Source of the DNA: GCA-2711565 sp963664245
GTDB lineage: Bacteria > Bacteroidota > Bacteroidia > Bacteroidales > GCA-2711565
Reading direction: 5' to 3'
Assembly (NCBI GenBank): GCA_963664245.1
Contig: OY760934.1
Span: 1,178,001 to 1,242,000 of the forward strand
DNA: 64,000 nucleotides
A program made the position numbers and the translations under genes. Positions 8,880 to 16,942 of the stretch are shown here, one piece after another. Position 1 is the first letter of the stretch, and each line of letters begins with the position of its first letter. The notes beneath the pieces are model-generated. The model did not search any database, had not been told where the DNA came from, and worked only from the letters and a program-made list of their open reading frames with translations.

Positions 8880-10094
8880 ATGAACAAGATAGATCAACAA
8901 ATATTAGCCGGGACAGAAGAATTTGTTAGCAGATTCTTCAAAAAAAATATAGACCCCGAACGTTTCTTTTTTCATACCATCAAACATACCAAATACGTTG
9001 TACAAAGTGTTGAAGAAATTGGGAAAGGCGAGAAGCTGGATCAAGACTCCATTAACCTGCTTAAATTTTGTGCATGGTTTCATGACACTGGTTATTTGAT
9101 TGACCCGATAAACCATGAGAAAGAAAGTATTAAACTGGCTAAAAAATTTCTGGATGGCAAAAGCATTGCCGAAGAACAACTCAAAGCTATTGAATCGTGC
9201 ATCATGAGCACCCGTTGGCCACAAGCACCAAGCAATGAACTCGATAAAGTTTTATGCGATGCCGACATGCGTCATTTAGCCGACGAAAAGTACATGGATT
9301 ATGCCGATCTGCTCTGCCAGGAATTTGAAGCCATGAAAGGAAAAAAAATTAAAAAATTGGATTTTCATTTCCTGAACGATTCTTTTCTTTCCCGCCATTA
9401 TTTTTTCACCAATTATGGCAAAGAAGTTTTAGAAAAAGGGAAACAAAAAAACATGAAAGAAATCAATGCCTTGATTGAAGAACTCGTTAGCAAAGAAAGT
9501 GATAAAATATCAAGCAAAGTGCTTGAGGAAAACGAGAAGCTGAAAAAAAAGCTCGAAAAACGCAAAGGCTATTCAAGAGGGGTAGAATCGATGTTTCGTT
9601 TAACGGCCCGCAATCAAATTAATTTAAGCTCTATTGCCGATAATAAATCCAACATCCTCATTACGGTAAACTCTATTGTTATCTCCATTATTTTTTCGGT
9701 TCTTTTTAGCCGTTTTGAACGAACCCCGGCCATCGTAATTCCAACCCTAATTTTTCTCGGGTTCAACGTGGCAACCATTATTTTCGCGATTTTATCGACC
9801 CGCCCGAATATCTCGCACGGCACATTCACCAAAGAAGACATCCGGCAAAACAAAGTAAACATGCTGTTTTTCGGGAACTTCTATAACATGGAATATGAAG
9901 ATTATGAATGGGCCATCCAGGAACTAATGGACAATGATGACCATTTGTATTCAACCATGACCAAAGATCAATATAATTTGGGAAAGGTCCTGGCAAAAAA
10001 ATACAAACTTCTCCGGATAGCTTATAATATTTTTATGATTGGAATTATTATATCCGTTTTGGCTTTTGTAATAATCCCTAATTTTTATAATTGA
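8880..10094 (+). CDS. HD domain protein with Pycsar-effector-type (DUF5706) membrane domain
   Basis: A 404-residue two-domain protein. The N-terminal HD phosphohydrolase has His36, the defining His68-Asp69 in WFHDTGYL, and a distal Asp in CDADMRHLA near residue 127-129. A charged coiled-coil linker (~185-232) leads to a C-terminal domain beginning FRLTARNQINLSSIADNKSNILITVNS, with two hydrophobic helices near 255-305 and a last one at ~380-402. This C-terminal pattern is that of the Pycsar effector family (PF18967/DUF5706), whose defence members (PycTM) damage membranes on binding cyclic pyrimidine nucleotides. It lies 62 bases after the barrel gene on the same strand. HD-fused members are common in Bacteroidota and their role is not settled. 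Confidence 0.85.
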   Translation: MNKIDQQILAGTEEFVSRFFKKNIDPERFFFHTIKHTKYVVQSVEEIGKGEKLDQDSINLLKFCAWFHDTGYLIDPINHEKESIKLAKKFLDGKSIAEEQLKAIESCIMSTRWPQAPSNELDKVLCDADMRHLADEKYMDYADLLCQEFEAMKGKKIKKLDFHFLNDSFLSRHYFFTNYGKEVLEKGKQKNMKEINALIEELVSKESDKISSKVLEENEKLKKKLEKRKGYSRGVESMFRLTARNQINLSSIADNKSNILITVNSIVISIIFSVLFSRFERTPAIVIPTLIFLGFNVATIIFAILSTRPNISHGTFTKEDIRQNKVNMLFFGNFYNMEYEDYEWAIQELMDNDDHLYSTMTKDQYNLGKVLAKKYKLLRIAYNIFMIGIIISVLAFVIIPNFYN

Positions 10095-10920
10095 TCTTGT
10101 AGCGTAAATGTAAGCCGGTAAAATTTCCGGCAAGCGGAATCACTTCCAGATTTTCGTTTCGGTTCACCTTATGTAATTCAGGGATTAGTATTCCCAATCC
10201 TGCACCAACAATGGTTCCTACAACCAAATCGGTTGGGAAATGCTTTAGTGCCCTAATCCGATAATAACCCACAATTGCAGGCGGAACCAATGCTGCCCCG
10301 TAAAGCCACCATCTTTTATTTCCGATTTCGGGATGGAACTCGGTATAAATTTTCGCCATAAAAAAAGTGGACGCTGCTACATTAGCAATGTGCCCACTAA
10401 AAAAAGAATCGGTAGCTCCTGATTCCAGTTTTTCGGCTAATGGAACCTCCTCATAATACACATACGGACGAATCCGCTCGGTCCAGATGGCTGCACCATA
10501 AACGTATGAAATATTTACAATAGCTTGTGTTTCGAGGTAGATACACATCAAGTCGAGCCACTCTTTGCGGATTTTATCATCAAAAGCAAGCAAGGCAGGC
10601 AAAGCCAGGGAAATATTCAAGCCAACATCCGAGATGTCTTGTGCTTTGAAACGGTAAGAAGCATCCATGCGTAAGGAAACACGGTCAATGCCCCAAACAT
10701 TATCAGAACTTAATGAATTAATTTTTGAAACAGATAATTTATCCTTATCCTTCATTTTATCAAACCCAATGATGGAAGCCACATACATAGCTCCGGTTGC
10801 AGGTACCTCCCAGGCAAATTTAAAATCAAACTTTTGGGTGGTATTTTCCTCCTTGTATTGAGCAAGCAAAGGTTTAATCAAAATCAAACAAATAAGTGTA
10901 ATTGTAAGTCCAAATTTCAT
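10078..10920 (-). CDS. PAP2 superfamily phosphatase, exported
   Basis: A 280-residue protein with an N-terminal signal peptide (ICLILIKPLLA, then QY) and the three-part acid phosphatase signature. These are ERIRPYVYYEE (the K/R-x6-R-P box), ATDSFFSGHIA (the SGH box), and YYRIRALKHFPTDLVVG (the R-x5-H-x3-D box). Members dephosphorylate undecaprenyl-pyrophosphate, phosphatidate or lipid A precursors at the envelope; the substrate here is not determined. Its 3' end overlaps the convergent HD/DUF5706 gene by 17 bases. A TAnnTTTG box lies just upstream, so it is probably monocistronic. Confidence 0.88.
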   Translation of the reverse strand: MKFGLTITLICLILIKPLLAQYKEENTTQKFDFKFAWEVPATGAMYVASIIGFDKMKDKDKLSVSKINSLSSDNVWGIDRVSLRMDASYRFKAQDISDVGLNISLALPALLAFDDKIRKEWLDLMCIYLETQAIVNISYVYGAAIWTERIRPYVYYEEVPLAEKLESGATDSFFSGHIANVAASTFFMAKIYTEFHPEIGNKRWWLYGAALVPPAIVGYYRIRALKHFPTDLVVGTIVGAGLGILIPELHKVNRNENLEVIPLAGNFTGLHLRYKINYKN

Positions 10921-10948
10921 AAATCCTGAATTATATTTTTAAGTTGAA

Positions 10949-10956
10949 CAAATTTA
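10949..10956 (-). promoter_or_regulatory. Putative -7 box (TAAATTTG on the minus strand) for the PAP2 gene
   Basis: The plus strand reads CAAATTTA, the complement of TAAATTTG. It lies 29 bases upstream of the ATG at 10920, giving a leader of about 22 bases. Confidence 0.45.
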
Positions 10957-11061
10957 CATAAAATGAATGAGGAGGATTTTGTATTTTTATAAAAACCCTA
11001 AAATGATGAAACAAGAAAAGGCGTTCCATATCTCAACATATACTTAATAAAAAAAATAAAT

Positions 11062-11069
11062 TAAATTTG
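11062..11069 (+). promoter_or_regulatory. Putative -7 box (TAAATTTG) for the membrane HTH gene
   Basis: TAAATTTG lies 29 bases before the ATG at 11099. The predicted leader length (~25) matches other genes in this window. Confidence 0.4.
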
Positions 11070-11098
11070 TGGTTAATGTATTTTACATAATTTTTTAA

Positions 11099-11737
11099 AT
11101 GACAATTCCTGTTCACGCTATTATCGTTATACTATTTATTATCCTTTTATTTGTATTTATCTGCTTTTACTGGATGCTAAAAAAGCGTGACATATTGATA
11201 ACCAAGCTCCTAAAAGAAAAAGAAAACATCCAATATCAAAAAGAATCGACAAAAGAAAAACTTGAGGATATTAAAGAGAAAAGAAAAGAACTCAGCATAA
11301 AACTGGAAGATAAACAAAAAGAACTCATTGATTTCGCTTTGAATATTATTCAAAAAAATACCTTTTTAGAAGAGCTGAAAAAAACGGTGAATCAAATAAA
11401 AGGAAGTACAAAAGAAGAAGAAAGCTTAAACAAACTTAATCATCTATCGCTCAGCATAAATCAACATATTGCGCTCGACAAAAACCGCAAACTGTTTCAA
11501 CTTCAATTGGAAGAAGCCAACCGGGAATTTTACATTCAACTCAGCGAAAAATATCCCCATTTAACCGAAAAAGAGAAGAGGCTTTCGGCCTATATCCGCT
11601 TAAAACTATCCTCAAAAGAGATAGCATCCTTGCTGAATATTGCCCCTAAAAGTGTTGAAATTAACAGATATCGACTACGAAAAAAGTTTGGCATAAGTTC
11701 AAAAACCAATCTTTCAGATTTTATATCCGAGATTTAA
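11099..11737 (+). CDS. Membrane-tethered coiled-coil protein with LuxR-type HTH
   Basis: A 212-residue protein. One N-terminal membrane helix (residues ~5-26, IIVILFIILLFVFICFYWML) is followed by a long charged coiled coil (~30-105). The C-terminal helix-turn-helix begins HLTEKEKRLSAYIRLKLSSKEIASLLNIAPKSVEINRYRLRKKF. This resembles the C-terminal half of the Bacteroidota TPR-TM-HTH regulators, but the periplasmic TPR array is missing and the protein starts just before the membrane helix. It is predicted to bind DNA at the inner membrane. It lies directly upstream of the porin and lamin-tail lipoprotein genes, which may be its targets (inference). Confidence 0.75.
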   Translation: MTIPVHAIIVILFIILLFVFICFYWMLKKRDILITKLLKEKENIQYQKESTKEKLEDIKEKRKELSIKLEDKQKELIDFALNIIQKNTFLEELKKTVNQIKGSTKEEESLNKLNHLSLSINQHIALDKNRKLFQLQLEEANREFYIQLSEKYPHLTEKEKRLSAYIRLKLSSKEIASLLNIAPKSVEINRYRLRKKFGISSKTNLSDFISEI

Positions 11738-11794
11738 GATTTGATATACGTTGTAAAGTCTGGCTCTTTTACATATTATTAAAATTCAGATTTT

Positions 11795-11809
11795 TACAAA
11801 TCGTTTGTA
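11795..11809. promoter_or_regulatory. Candidate operator: TACAAA-TCG-TTTGTA palindrome
   Basis: A perfect 6-base inverted repeat with a three-base spacer lies ~100 bases upstream of the porin promoter box and downstream of the membrane HTH gene. It could be a site for that regulator, but AT-rich sequence makes chance matches fairly likely. Confidence 0.25.
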
Positions 11810-11909
11810 TAGTTAAAATCTATAAAATGTAGAGTTTTTTTAAATATAAATTCTCTTTTGTAAAGGTTTTATAGAGGTCGATAATAATGACACACATATT
11901 ACTCATTTA

Positions 11910-11917
11910 TATTTTTG
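11910..11917 (+). promoter_or_regulatory. Putative -7 box (TATTTTTG) for the porin/lipoprotein operon
   Basis: TATTTTTG fits TAnnTTTG and lies 31 bases before the porin ATG. The rest of the 210-base gap is AT-rich and contains no other gene. Confidence 0.35.
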
Positions 11918-11948
11918 TAAAAAAATAATAACTAAAACCGATATCAAC

Positions 11949-13316
11949 ATGCTAAAAAAATTATTTTATTCTGCTGTTTTAGCTATTGCATTTGGAATGT
12001 TTGCAACCCCTGTGCTTGCTCAACATACCGAAAAAGATAGCGTAAGAACCGATCAATATGGGAACGTGGTTGAACGCATTCCCCTTACATCAGAAGCACG
12101 AAACGGAATTCTGGTTTTTGAATCAAAAGACCAATCAATGAGATACTGGTTAGATTCACGGGTGTATTTTGATGCTGCATTCTTTCCATCAAACACATTA
12201 AATCCTATCGGCAATGGGGTCGATATTCGAAGAGCCCGTTTTGCGGTAAAAGCCATTTTATCAAAACATTGGTATGGTGAAATTGATTTAGATTTTGCCG
12301 GATCTGCCGTTGAACTTAAAGATGCTTACATTGCTTATACGAAAAATTTCTGGAGCATAAAAGGTGGGCATTTTAAAGAAAGTTTCTCAATGGAAACAAC
12401 TACAACTTCGCGTTATGTTACTTTTATTGAGCGTTCTTTAGCCAGCAAAATGGCCCCATCACGTCACTTGGGAATACAAGCTACTTTTAGCGGCAAAAAC
12501 TGGCGCTTCTTTACCGGAATTTTTGGAAGAACAGTGGGTGAAATGGAAGAAGTTACTTTTGCTCAGGACAACAATAAAGATAATGGTATAGATGATGGGT
12601 ATTCACTTACCAATAAATTTGTTTATAACCCGATTCTTAAAGAAGATATGATGATCCATCTTGGTGTTGCTTATTCATATCGTACCCCAAAAACAGACCT
12701 TGAAGTACCAAACAGTTATCGTTTTAGTACTCGTTCTTATACGGTTATTAACAGAAAAAAATACCTCGATACCGACGATATTACCAATGTTAAAAGCACC
12801 AACCTTTTAGGATTTGAGTTAGCTGCTTCTCGGAAGAATATAATGTTCCAATCAGAGTATATGCGTACCAACGTTAAACGTAACGACGATTTATGCGATG
12901 TTACCATCGACGGATTTTATGCCCAGGCAGGTATTTTGCTTTTTGGAGGTAATTACAATTATAATAGCTATGAGGGAGAATTTACTCAAATTACAGCTGG
13001 CAGAAGTTGGGGAGACATTGAATTAGCTTTCCGTTTTGATTATATGAATGCCAATGATTTTGATGCCCAAGTTTATGGCGGTGCTGCCAATGGCTATATT
13101 GTAGGCCTGAACTTCTACCCTATTCATAACGTAAAAATCATGCTGAACTATTCATACTTAGATCACGACCGTTATGCTAACGGAAAAGGTAAACTTTATA
13201 TTTATAAAGATGCTGCAGGAAATCTATACAAAGATCCCCTTGACCCAAACATTCCTGAAGGTGAAGGAGGTGAAGATTTTGGATTCTTCTCAACACGTGT
13301 GGTCGTTAGTTTTTAA
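11949..13316 (+). CDS. Porin O/P family outer-membrane barrel (OprO/OprP-like)
   Basis: A 455-residue protein with a clear signal peptide (LAIAFGMFATPVLA, then QH) and a C-terminal Phe (RVVVSF) as expected for BAM-assembled porins. Characteristic family stretches are the early GVDIRRARFAVKAILSKHWYGEIDLDFAG and the following KDAYIAYTKNFWSIKGGHFKESFSMET. The family forms anion- or phosphate-selective channels, but Bacteroidota members are poorly characterised and phosphate selectivity should not be assumed. The lamin-tail lipoprotein gene follows 22 bases later, so the two are probably co-expressed. Confidence 0.88.
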   Translation: MLKKLFYSAVLAIAFGMFATPVLAQHTEKDSVRTDQYGNVVERIPLTSEARNGILVFESKDQSMRYWLDSRVYFDAAFFPSNTLNPIGNGVDIRRARFAVKAILSKHWYGEIDLDFAGSAVELKDAYIAYTKNFWSIKGGHFKESFSMETTTTSRYVTFIERSLASKMAPSRHLGIQATFSGKNWRFFTGIFGRTVGEMEEVTFAQDNNKDNGIDDGYSLTNKFVYNPILKEDMMIHLGVAYSYRTPKTDLEVPNSYRFSTRSYTVINRKKYLDTDDITNVKSTNLLGFELAASRKNIMFQSEYMRTNVKRNDDLCDVTIDGFYAQAGILLFGGNYNYNSYEGEFTQITAGRSWGDIELAFRFDYMNANDFDAQVYGGAANGYIVGLNFYPIHNVKIMLNYSYLDHDRYANGKGKLYIYKDAAGNLYKDPLDPNIPEGEGGEDFGFFSTRVVVSF

Positions 13317-13338
13317 TTAATAAAAAAATATATAACAG

Positions 13339-14874
13339 ATGAAAAAAATATCAAAATATTTAATTATTACAGCGGCATTCCTACTCTCGTTTGTTTCTTG
13401 CGTTAAAGATGAATTAGTCGAAGTAGAAGAACCTGTAACTACAGAACTTGGATTATTTATTAATGAAGTATTTTCAACAGGCGATCCAGATTGGATTGAA
13501 ATTTATAACAGTACAGATGAAGCCATTGATATGGCTGGATTCAAAATATCAGACGGACCAGTTGCAAAATATACATTTCCTGCCGGAACAACCATTGCAG
13601 CTAACGGTTATTTAGTTTATCCTTGTAACGAATTTGGTCTTTCTTCAGGAGGTGAAGAAGTTTACTTATGGGATGCTGAAGACAACCTCGTTGACAATAT
13701 CACATTCCCTGCCCTTGATTCAGGAGTTTCCTACGGACGTACTACCGACGGTGGCGATGAATTTTCTACCATGGGAGCAACACAAGGGGCTGCAAATAGC
13801 AACGTAAACAATCCGCCTTTGATTGAAGCAACCCTGATCGAAGGGATAAACGACAATGAAGCTTATAAATACGAAATTGTCGCTTCTGATGCTTCGGGCA
13901 TGCGCGATGTAAAACTATTTATTGAAACCGAGGATAATGTCTATTTTGTAGAAATGGCTCCTCTTGGAGGTGGCGATTACCAATACAATATTCCGGCAAT
14001 GCCTGCCGGTACAGTAGCCGAATATTATGTTGTAGCAACCGATGAAACAGGATTGAAATCATATTTCCCCAACACAGCACCAGATACCAAAGCCACTTTT
14101 ACTGTTGAAGATGGATTAGCTATATTTAACAGCTTTGAAATATCTAATGAAAATCCAGCAGATGACGAAGACGTAACAATTACCGTAGATGTATACGATA
14201 ATGGCGGAATCGATGAGCTAAGATTATATTATGTACTGGATGATCAGATTGCTGATGACAAAGAAAAAGTTGTTATGACCGACAATGGAGATGGTACTTA
14301 TACAGGAACTATCCCCGGACAATCAGACGGTACTGTTATTAGATATTACTTACGTGCCGAGGATTTAGCAGGTGTAAAATCTTACTATCCTGCCGAAGAA
14401 TACGATGGAGAAGGAACAGTAATTGGCGATTTCGATCATGATGATGCATCAACCTGGCCTTCAGTTACAGTGGCTCCTCTTACTATTTTGGATGCCCTTG
14501 TTATTAATGAAATTCTGGGAACCGGTTCACCTGACTACATCGAATTGTACAACGGAACGACCAGTGCAATTGATATTGGCGGATACAAACTGCAAGATTC
14601 AGATCCTACAGAAGCATACACTATTCCTGCCGGAACAACCATTCCTGCCGGAGGTTTTTATGTACTCGACTGCGACGGTTCTGCAACAACATTGTTTAAA
14701 GTTTCATCAGGTGGCGAAGACATTACCTTATTAGATGGAAGCGGTAATGTCGTCGATCAACTTCTGGAAGGCGATTGGCCCGCAAGCCACGCCGGTCATG
14801 TTGGAAGAAAACTTGATGGCGCAGCAAAATGGGTTATCCTTACAGTCGAAACAAAAGGAACATCAAATAATTAA
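13339..14874 (+). CDS. Lipoprotein with two lamin-tail domains and Ig-like middle region
   Basis: A 511-residue secreted lipoprotein with a lipobox at LLSFVSC (Cys about residue 21). Two lamin-tail (LTD) domains are recognisable, at ~38-140 (INEVFSTGDPDWIEIYN, then MAGFKISD) and ~395-505 (INEILGTGSPDYIELYNG, then IGGYKLQD). Between them are two Ig-like repeats, each carrying a YYVVATDETGLKSYFP or YYLRAEDLAGVKSYYP segment. LTD modules are usually adhesive or accessory domains of secreted proteins. No catalytic domain is visible, so it may be a surface binding partner of the preceding porin. A strong hairpin follows the stop codon. Confidence 0.85.
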   Translation: MKKISKYLIITAAFLLSFVSCVKDELVEVEEPVTTELGLFINEVFSTGDPDWIEIYNSTDEAIDMAGFKISDGPVAKYTFPAGTTIAANGYLVYPCNEFGLSSGGEEVYLWDAEDNLVDNITFPALDSGVSYGRTTDGGDEFSTMGATQGAANSNVNNPPLIEATLIEGINDNEAYKYEIVASDASGMRDVKLFIETEDNVYFVEMAPLGGGDYQYNIPAMPAGTVAEYYVVATDETGLKSYFPNTAPDTKATFTVEDGLAIFNSFEISNENPADDEDVTITVDVYDNGGIDELRLYYVLDDQIADDKEKVVMTDNGDGTYTGTIPGQSDGTVIRYYLRAEDLAGVKSYYPAEEYDGEGTVIGDFDHDDASTWPSVTVAPLTILDALVINEILGTGSPDYIELYNGTTSAIDIGGYKLQDSDPTEAYTIPAGTTIPAGGFYVLDCDGSATTLFKVSSGGEDITLLDGSGNVVDQLLEGDWPASHAGHVGRKLDGAAKWVILTVETKGTSNN

Positions 14875-14885
14875 TTCGATTTTAC

Positions 14886-14924
14886 AAGAAATTATGGGGT
14901 TCATGAAGAACCTCATAGTTTCTT
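14886..14924 (+). terminator. Hairpin after the lamin-tail lipoprotein gene
   Basis: A 17-base stem (14886-14902 with 14908-14924) has a five-base loop and only two G-U type pairs, starting 12 bases after the stop codon. The following sequence is only weakly T-rich. Confidence 0.6.
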
Positions 14925-14976
14925 TACAAAATTTCAATCCAACTATATAATTTATTAGTTTCGTAAAATCAAATAA

Positions 14977-15600
14977 ATGAAAGTTATGAGCAAAAATAAG
15001 TTATTATTTGAGTTTCGTTCATTTGGTCAAGATTTTGGCAATGCAGAAAAAAACTTGCTGAAATTAGGCAGTGATGTTAAACCTAAAGAAAACTACGATT
15101 ATTATATTCTATCAGATACAAATCAAACATTTAACATCCTTATTCGGAAAAAATGTTTGGTCATCAAAGAGCTAATCGCAGAAACAGAAAAGCTCGAAAA
15201 ATGGAATGTAAACTTCAAGCAAGAATTCCCAATCAGCAAAGAAATCATTGAAAACACTTTTTTCCCGGCCATCGGGATTGAAGCCCCTCAGCTGGAAGAC
15301 AAAGAATATGGCATCATTGAGTTTATCGAAGAGGTTGTTAATGAAGACCCTGATTTGAAAATCGTTGAAGTGTTTAAAAGCAAAATCGAATTCATCCATA
15401 ATAACTGCAATTGCGAAATAGCAAACAACCTTATCAATGGTGCATTTATAAAAACCTTCAACATCGAATCTGAAAATGTTGATGATGTTCATGCGACACT
15501 AAAAGAAATGGAGATTTGCGACAAATATACTAACACCAATTACCCGCTAAAAATCAAACAAATAATTGGATTGGAACCATTAAAAGAATTTAAAATTTAA
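14977..15600 (+). CDS. Degenerate CYTH-like protein, copy 1
   Basis: A 207-residue soluble protein with no named function that I recognise. It is a paralogue of the protein encoded at 15754-16395. Both open with F-E-F-R-[ST]-F-G-Q-[DN]-F. Both have a mid segment with a basic residue pattern and W (here ELIAETEKLEKWNVNFKQEFPI), then FPA and a conserved EAPQLEDKEYGIIEFIEE region. The E-x-R start and the strand pattern recall CYTH phosphate-tunnel folds, but the E-x-E-x-K motif is incomplete and the K-I-R motif reads LIRKK. A start at 14986 is also possible. The canonical CYTH gene lies two genes downstream. Confidence 0.65.
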   Translation: MKVMSKNKLLFEFRSFGQDFGNAEKNLLKLGSDVKPKENYDYYILSDTNQTFNILIRKKCLVIKELIAETEKLEKWNVNFKQEFPISKEIIENTFFPAIGIEAPQLEDKEYGIIEFIEEVVNEDPDLKIVEVFKSKIEFIHNNCNCEIANNLINGAFIKTFNIESENVDDVHATLKEMEICDKYTNTNYPLKIKQIIGLEPLKEFKI

Positions 15601-15753
15601 TTATAAATTCTCTGTTAATCACAATCAATAGTAATCTCAAAATTTATCTTCCGTTTGCGTCTTAAGCAAGCCGGATAGGGATTTCTAAATTAAATATTGA
15701 CAAAAAAAGAAGCACCATTTGAACAATAAATTACAAACATCTTTAAAACTAAA

Positions 15754-16395
15754 ATGACAAAAAAAGAACTAAAAATAGGAGAAATCTCAAAGCCTCGTTT
15801 CGAATTCAGAACATTTGGACAAAACTTTGAGGAAGAGGCTTACAGAATGTCTCGTTTATCAATACCCGTACCAGAAAAAGTATGGCACCGGGAATCTGAT
15901 GAAATATATATTATATCGCGCACAAACGATATAAACAACACAAAAATCCGCGACGGGAAAATGGATATTAAAACGTTCGTTCAAACCGTTGATGGACTGG
16001 AACAATGGAATCCATTAATGAAAGGTGAGTTCCCAATAAAAGCAGAAGTACTAAAAAATGAGGTATTCCCTGCTTTCCAGGTGGAAATGCCCGAGCTTTC
16101 AAAAAACGAATATACCCTGGATGAATTTCTTCAAATGATTAAAGAAAACCCGGATCTACAAGCGGTTAAGGTTCATAAAGAACGCTACGGATACATGGTA
16201 AACGACACCATTTGCGAAGTAGGAAGTGTATTGATTAACGGCGCACAACTGGTAACCATCAATTCAGAATCAACCGAAATTGAAGACATTAAAAAAACCA
16301 TCCAGGATGTTGGTTTAGAAGGCATGGAAAACATAAACTATCTGCAAGCCATAAAAAGAGTCGTTGGCATGATAGATAAAGACTTTGTTAACTAA
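15754..16395 (+). CDS. Degenerate CYTH-like protein, copy 2
   Basis: A 213-residue paralogue of the preceding gene product, better preserved. FEFRTFGQNF is followed by EIYIISRTNDINNTKIRDGKMDIK, then GLEQWNPLMKGEFPI and VFPAFQVEMPELSKNEYTLDEFL. The K-I-R-[DN]-G and D-I-K elements look like basic tunnel residues of a CYTH-like barrel, which is inference. Its stop is 19 bases before the start of a true CYTH protein, so the set is likely one operon handling a phosphorylated or polyphosphate ligand. No transmembrane segment or signal peptide is seen. Confidence 0.65.
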   Translation: MTKKELKIGEISKPRFEFRTFGQNFEEEAYRMSRLSIPVPEKVWHRESDEIYIISRTNDINNTKIRDGKMDIKTFVQTVDGLEQWNPLMKGEFPIKAEVLKNEVFPAFQVEMPELSKNEYTLDEFLQMIKENPDLQAVKVHKERYGYMVNDTICEVGSVLINGAQLVTINSESTEIEDIKKTIQDVGLEGMENINYLQAIKRVVGMIDKDFVN

Positions 16396-16414
16396 TATTA
16401 AAAAAGACATATAA

Positions 16415-16882
16415 ATGGCACAGGAAATAGAACGCAAATTTTTGGTCAAAGGCGATTTTAAATCGAAAGCGAAAAAACAAACCCGCATTACACAAGGATA
16501 TCTGTCATCAGTACCTGAACGTACAGTGAGAGTAAGAATAAAAGGAGATCAAGGGTTTATTACCATAAAAGGAATTGGAAACGCCTCGGGAGCCTCTCGT
16601 TACGAATGGGAAAAAGAAATTCCTGTAAGTGAAGTTGAAGAACTTTTGAAAATTTGCGAAGCAGGGGTGATCGACAAAACCCGGTTTTTGGTAGATGCAG
16701 GAGACCACACTTACGAAGTGGATGAATTTTACGGAGACAACCAAGGCTTAATCGTAGCCGAAGTTGAACTGGGTGCAGAAGATGAAAACTTTGAAAAGCC
16801 CGAATGGCTTGGCGAAGAAGTAACCGGTGATGTAAAGTATTTTAACGCTATGTTGATGAAAAATCCTTATAAAAACTGGTAA
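16415..16882 (+). CDS. CYTH domain phosphatase (triphosphate tunnel metalloenzyme)
   Basis: A 155-residue single-domain CYTH protein with the signature E-I-E-R-K-F-L-V at residues 4-11 (ExExK). Basic tunnel residues follow in RTVRVRIKGDQGFITIKG, and acidic metal ligands in YEVDEFYGDNQGLIVAEVELG. Bacterial proteins of this size hydrolyse inorganic tripolyphosphate or nucleoside triphosphates. It lies between two degenerate CYTH-like genes upstream and a DASS anion transporter downstream. A shared polyphosphate or anion theme is plausible but unproven. Confidence 0.9.
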   Translation: MAQEIERKFLVKGDFKSKAKKQTRITQGYLSSVPERTVRVRIKGDQGFITIKGIGNASGASRYEWEKEIPVSEVEELLKICEAGVIDKTRFLVDAGDHTYEVDEFYGDNQGLIVAEVELGAEDENFEKPEWLGEEVTGDVKYFNAMLMKNPYKNW

Positions 16883-16942
16883 CAGTAAACATTAATAATT
16901 CAAAAGAGAAAGTAAATAATAATTAAAATACCGAAGAATAGC

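Noticed and set aside
10078..10094. Overlap of convergent HD/DUF5706 and PAP2 genes as evidence of a shared function
   Set aside because: A 17-base tail-to-tail overlap is common in compact genomes and does not imply a link.
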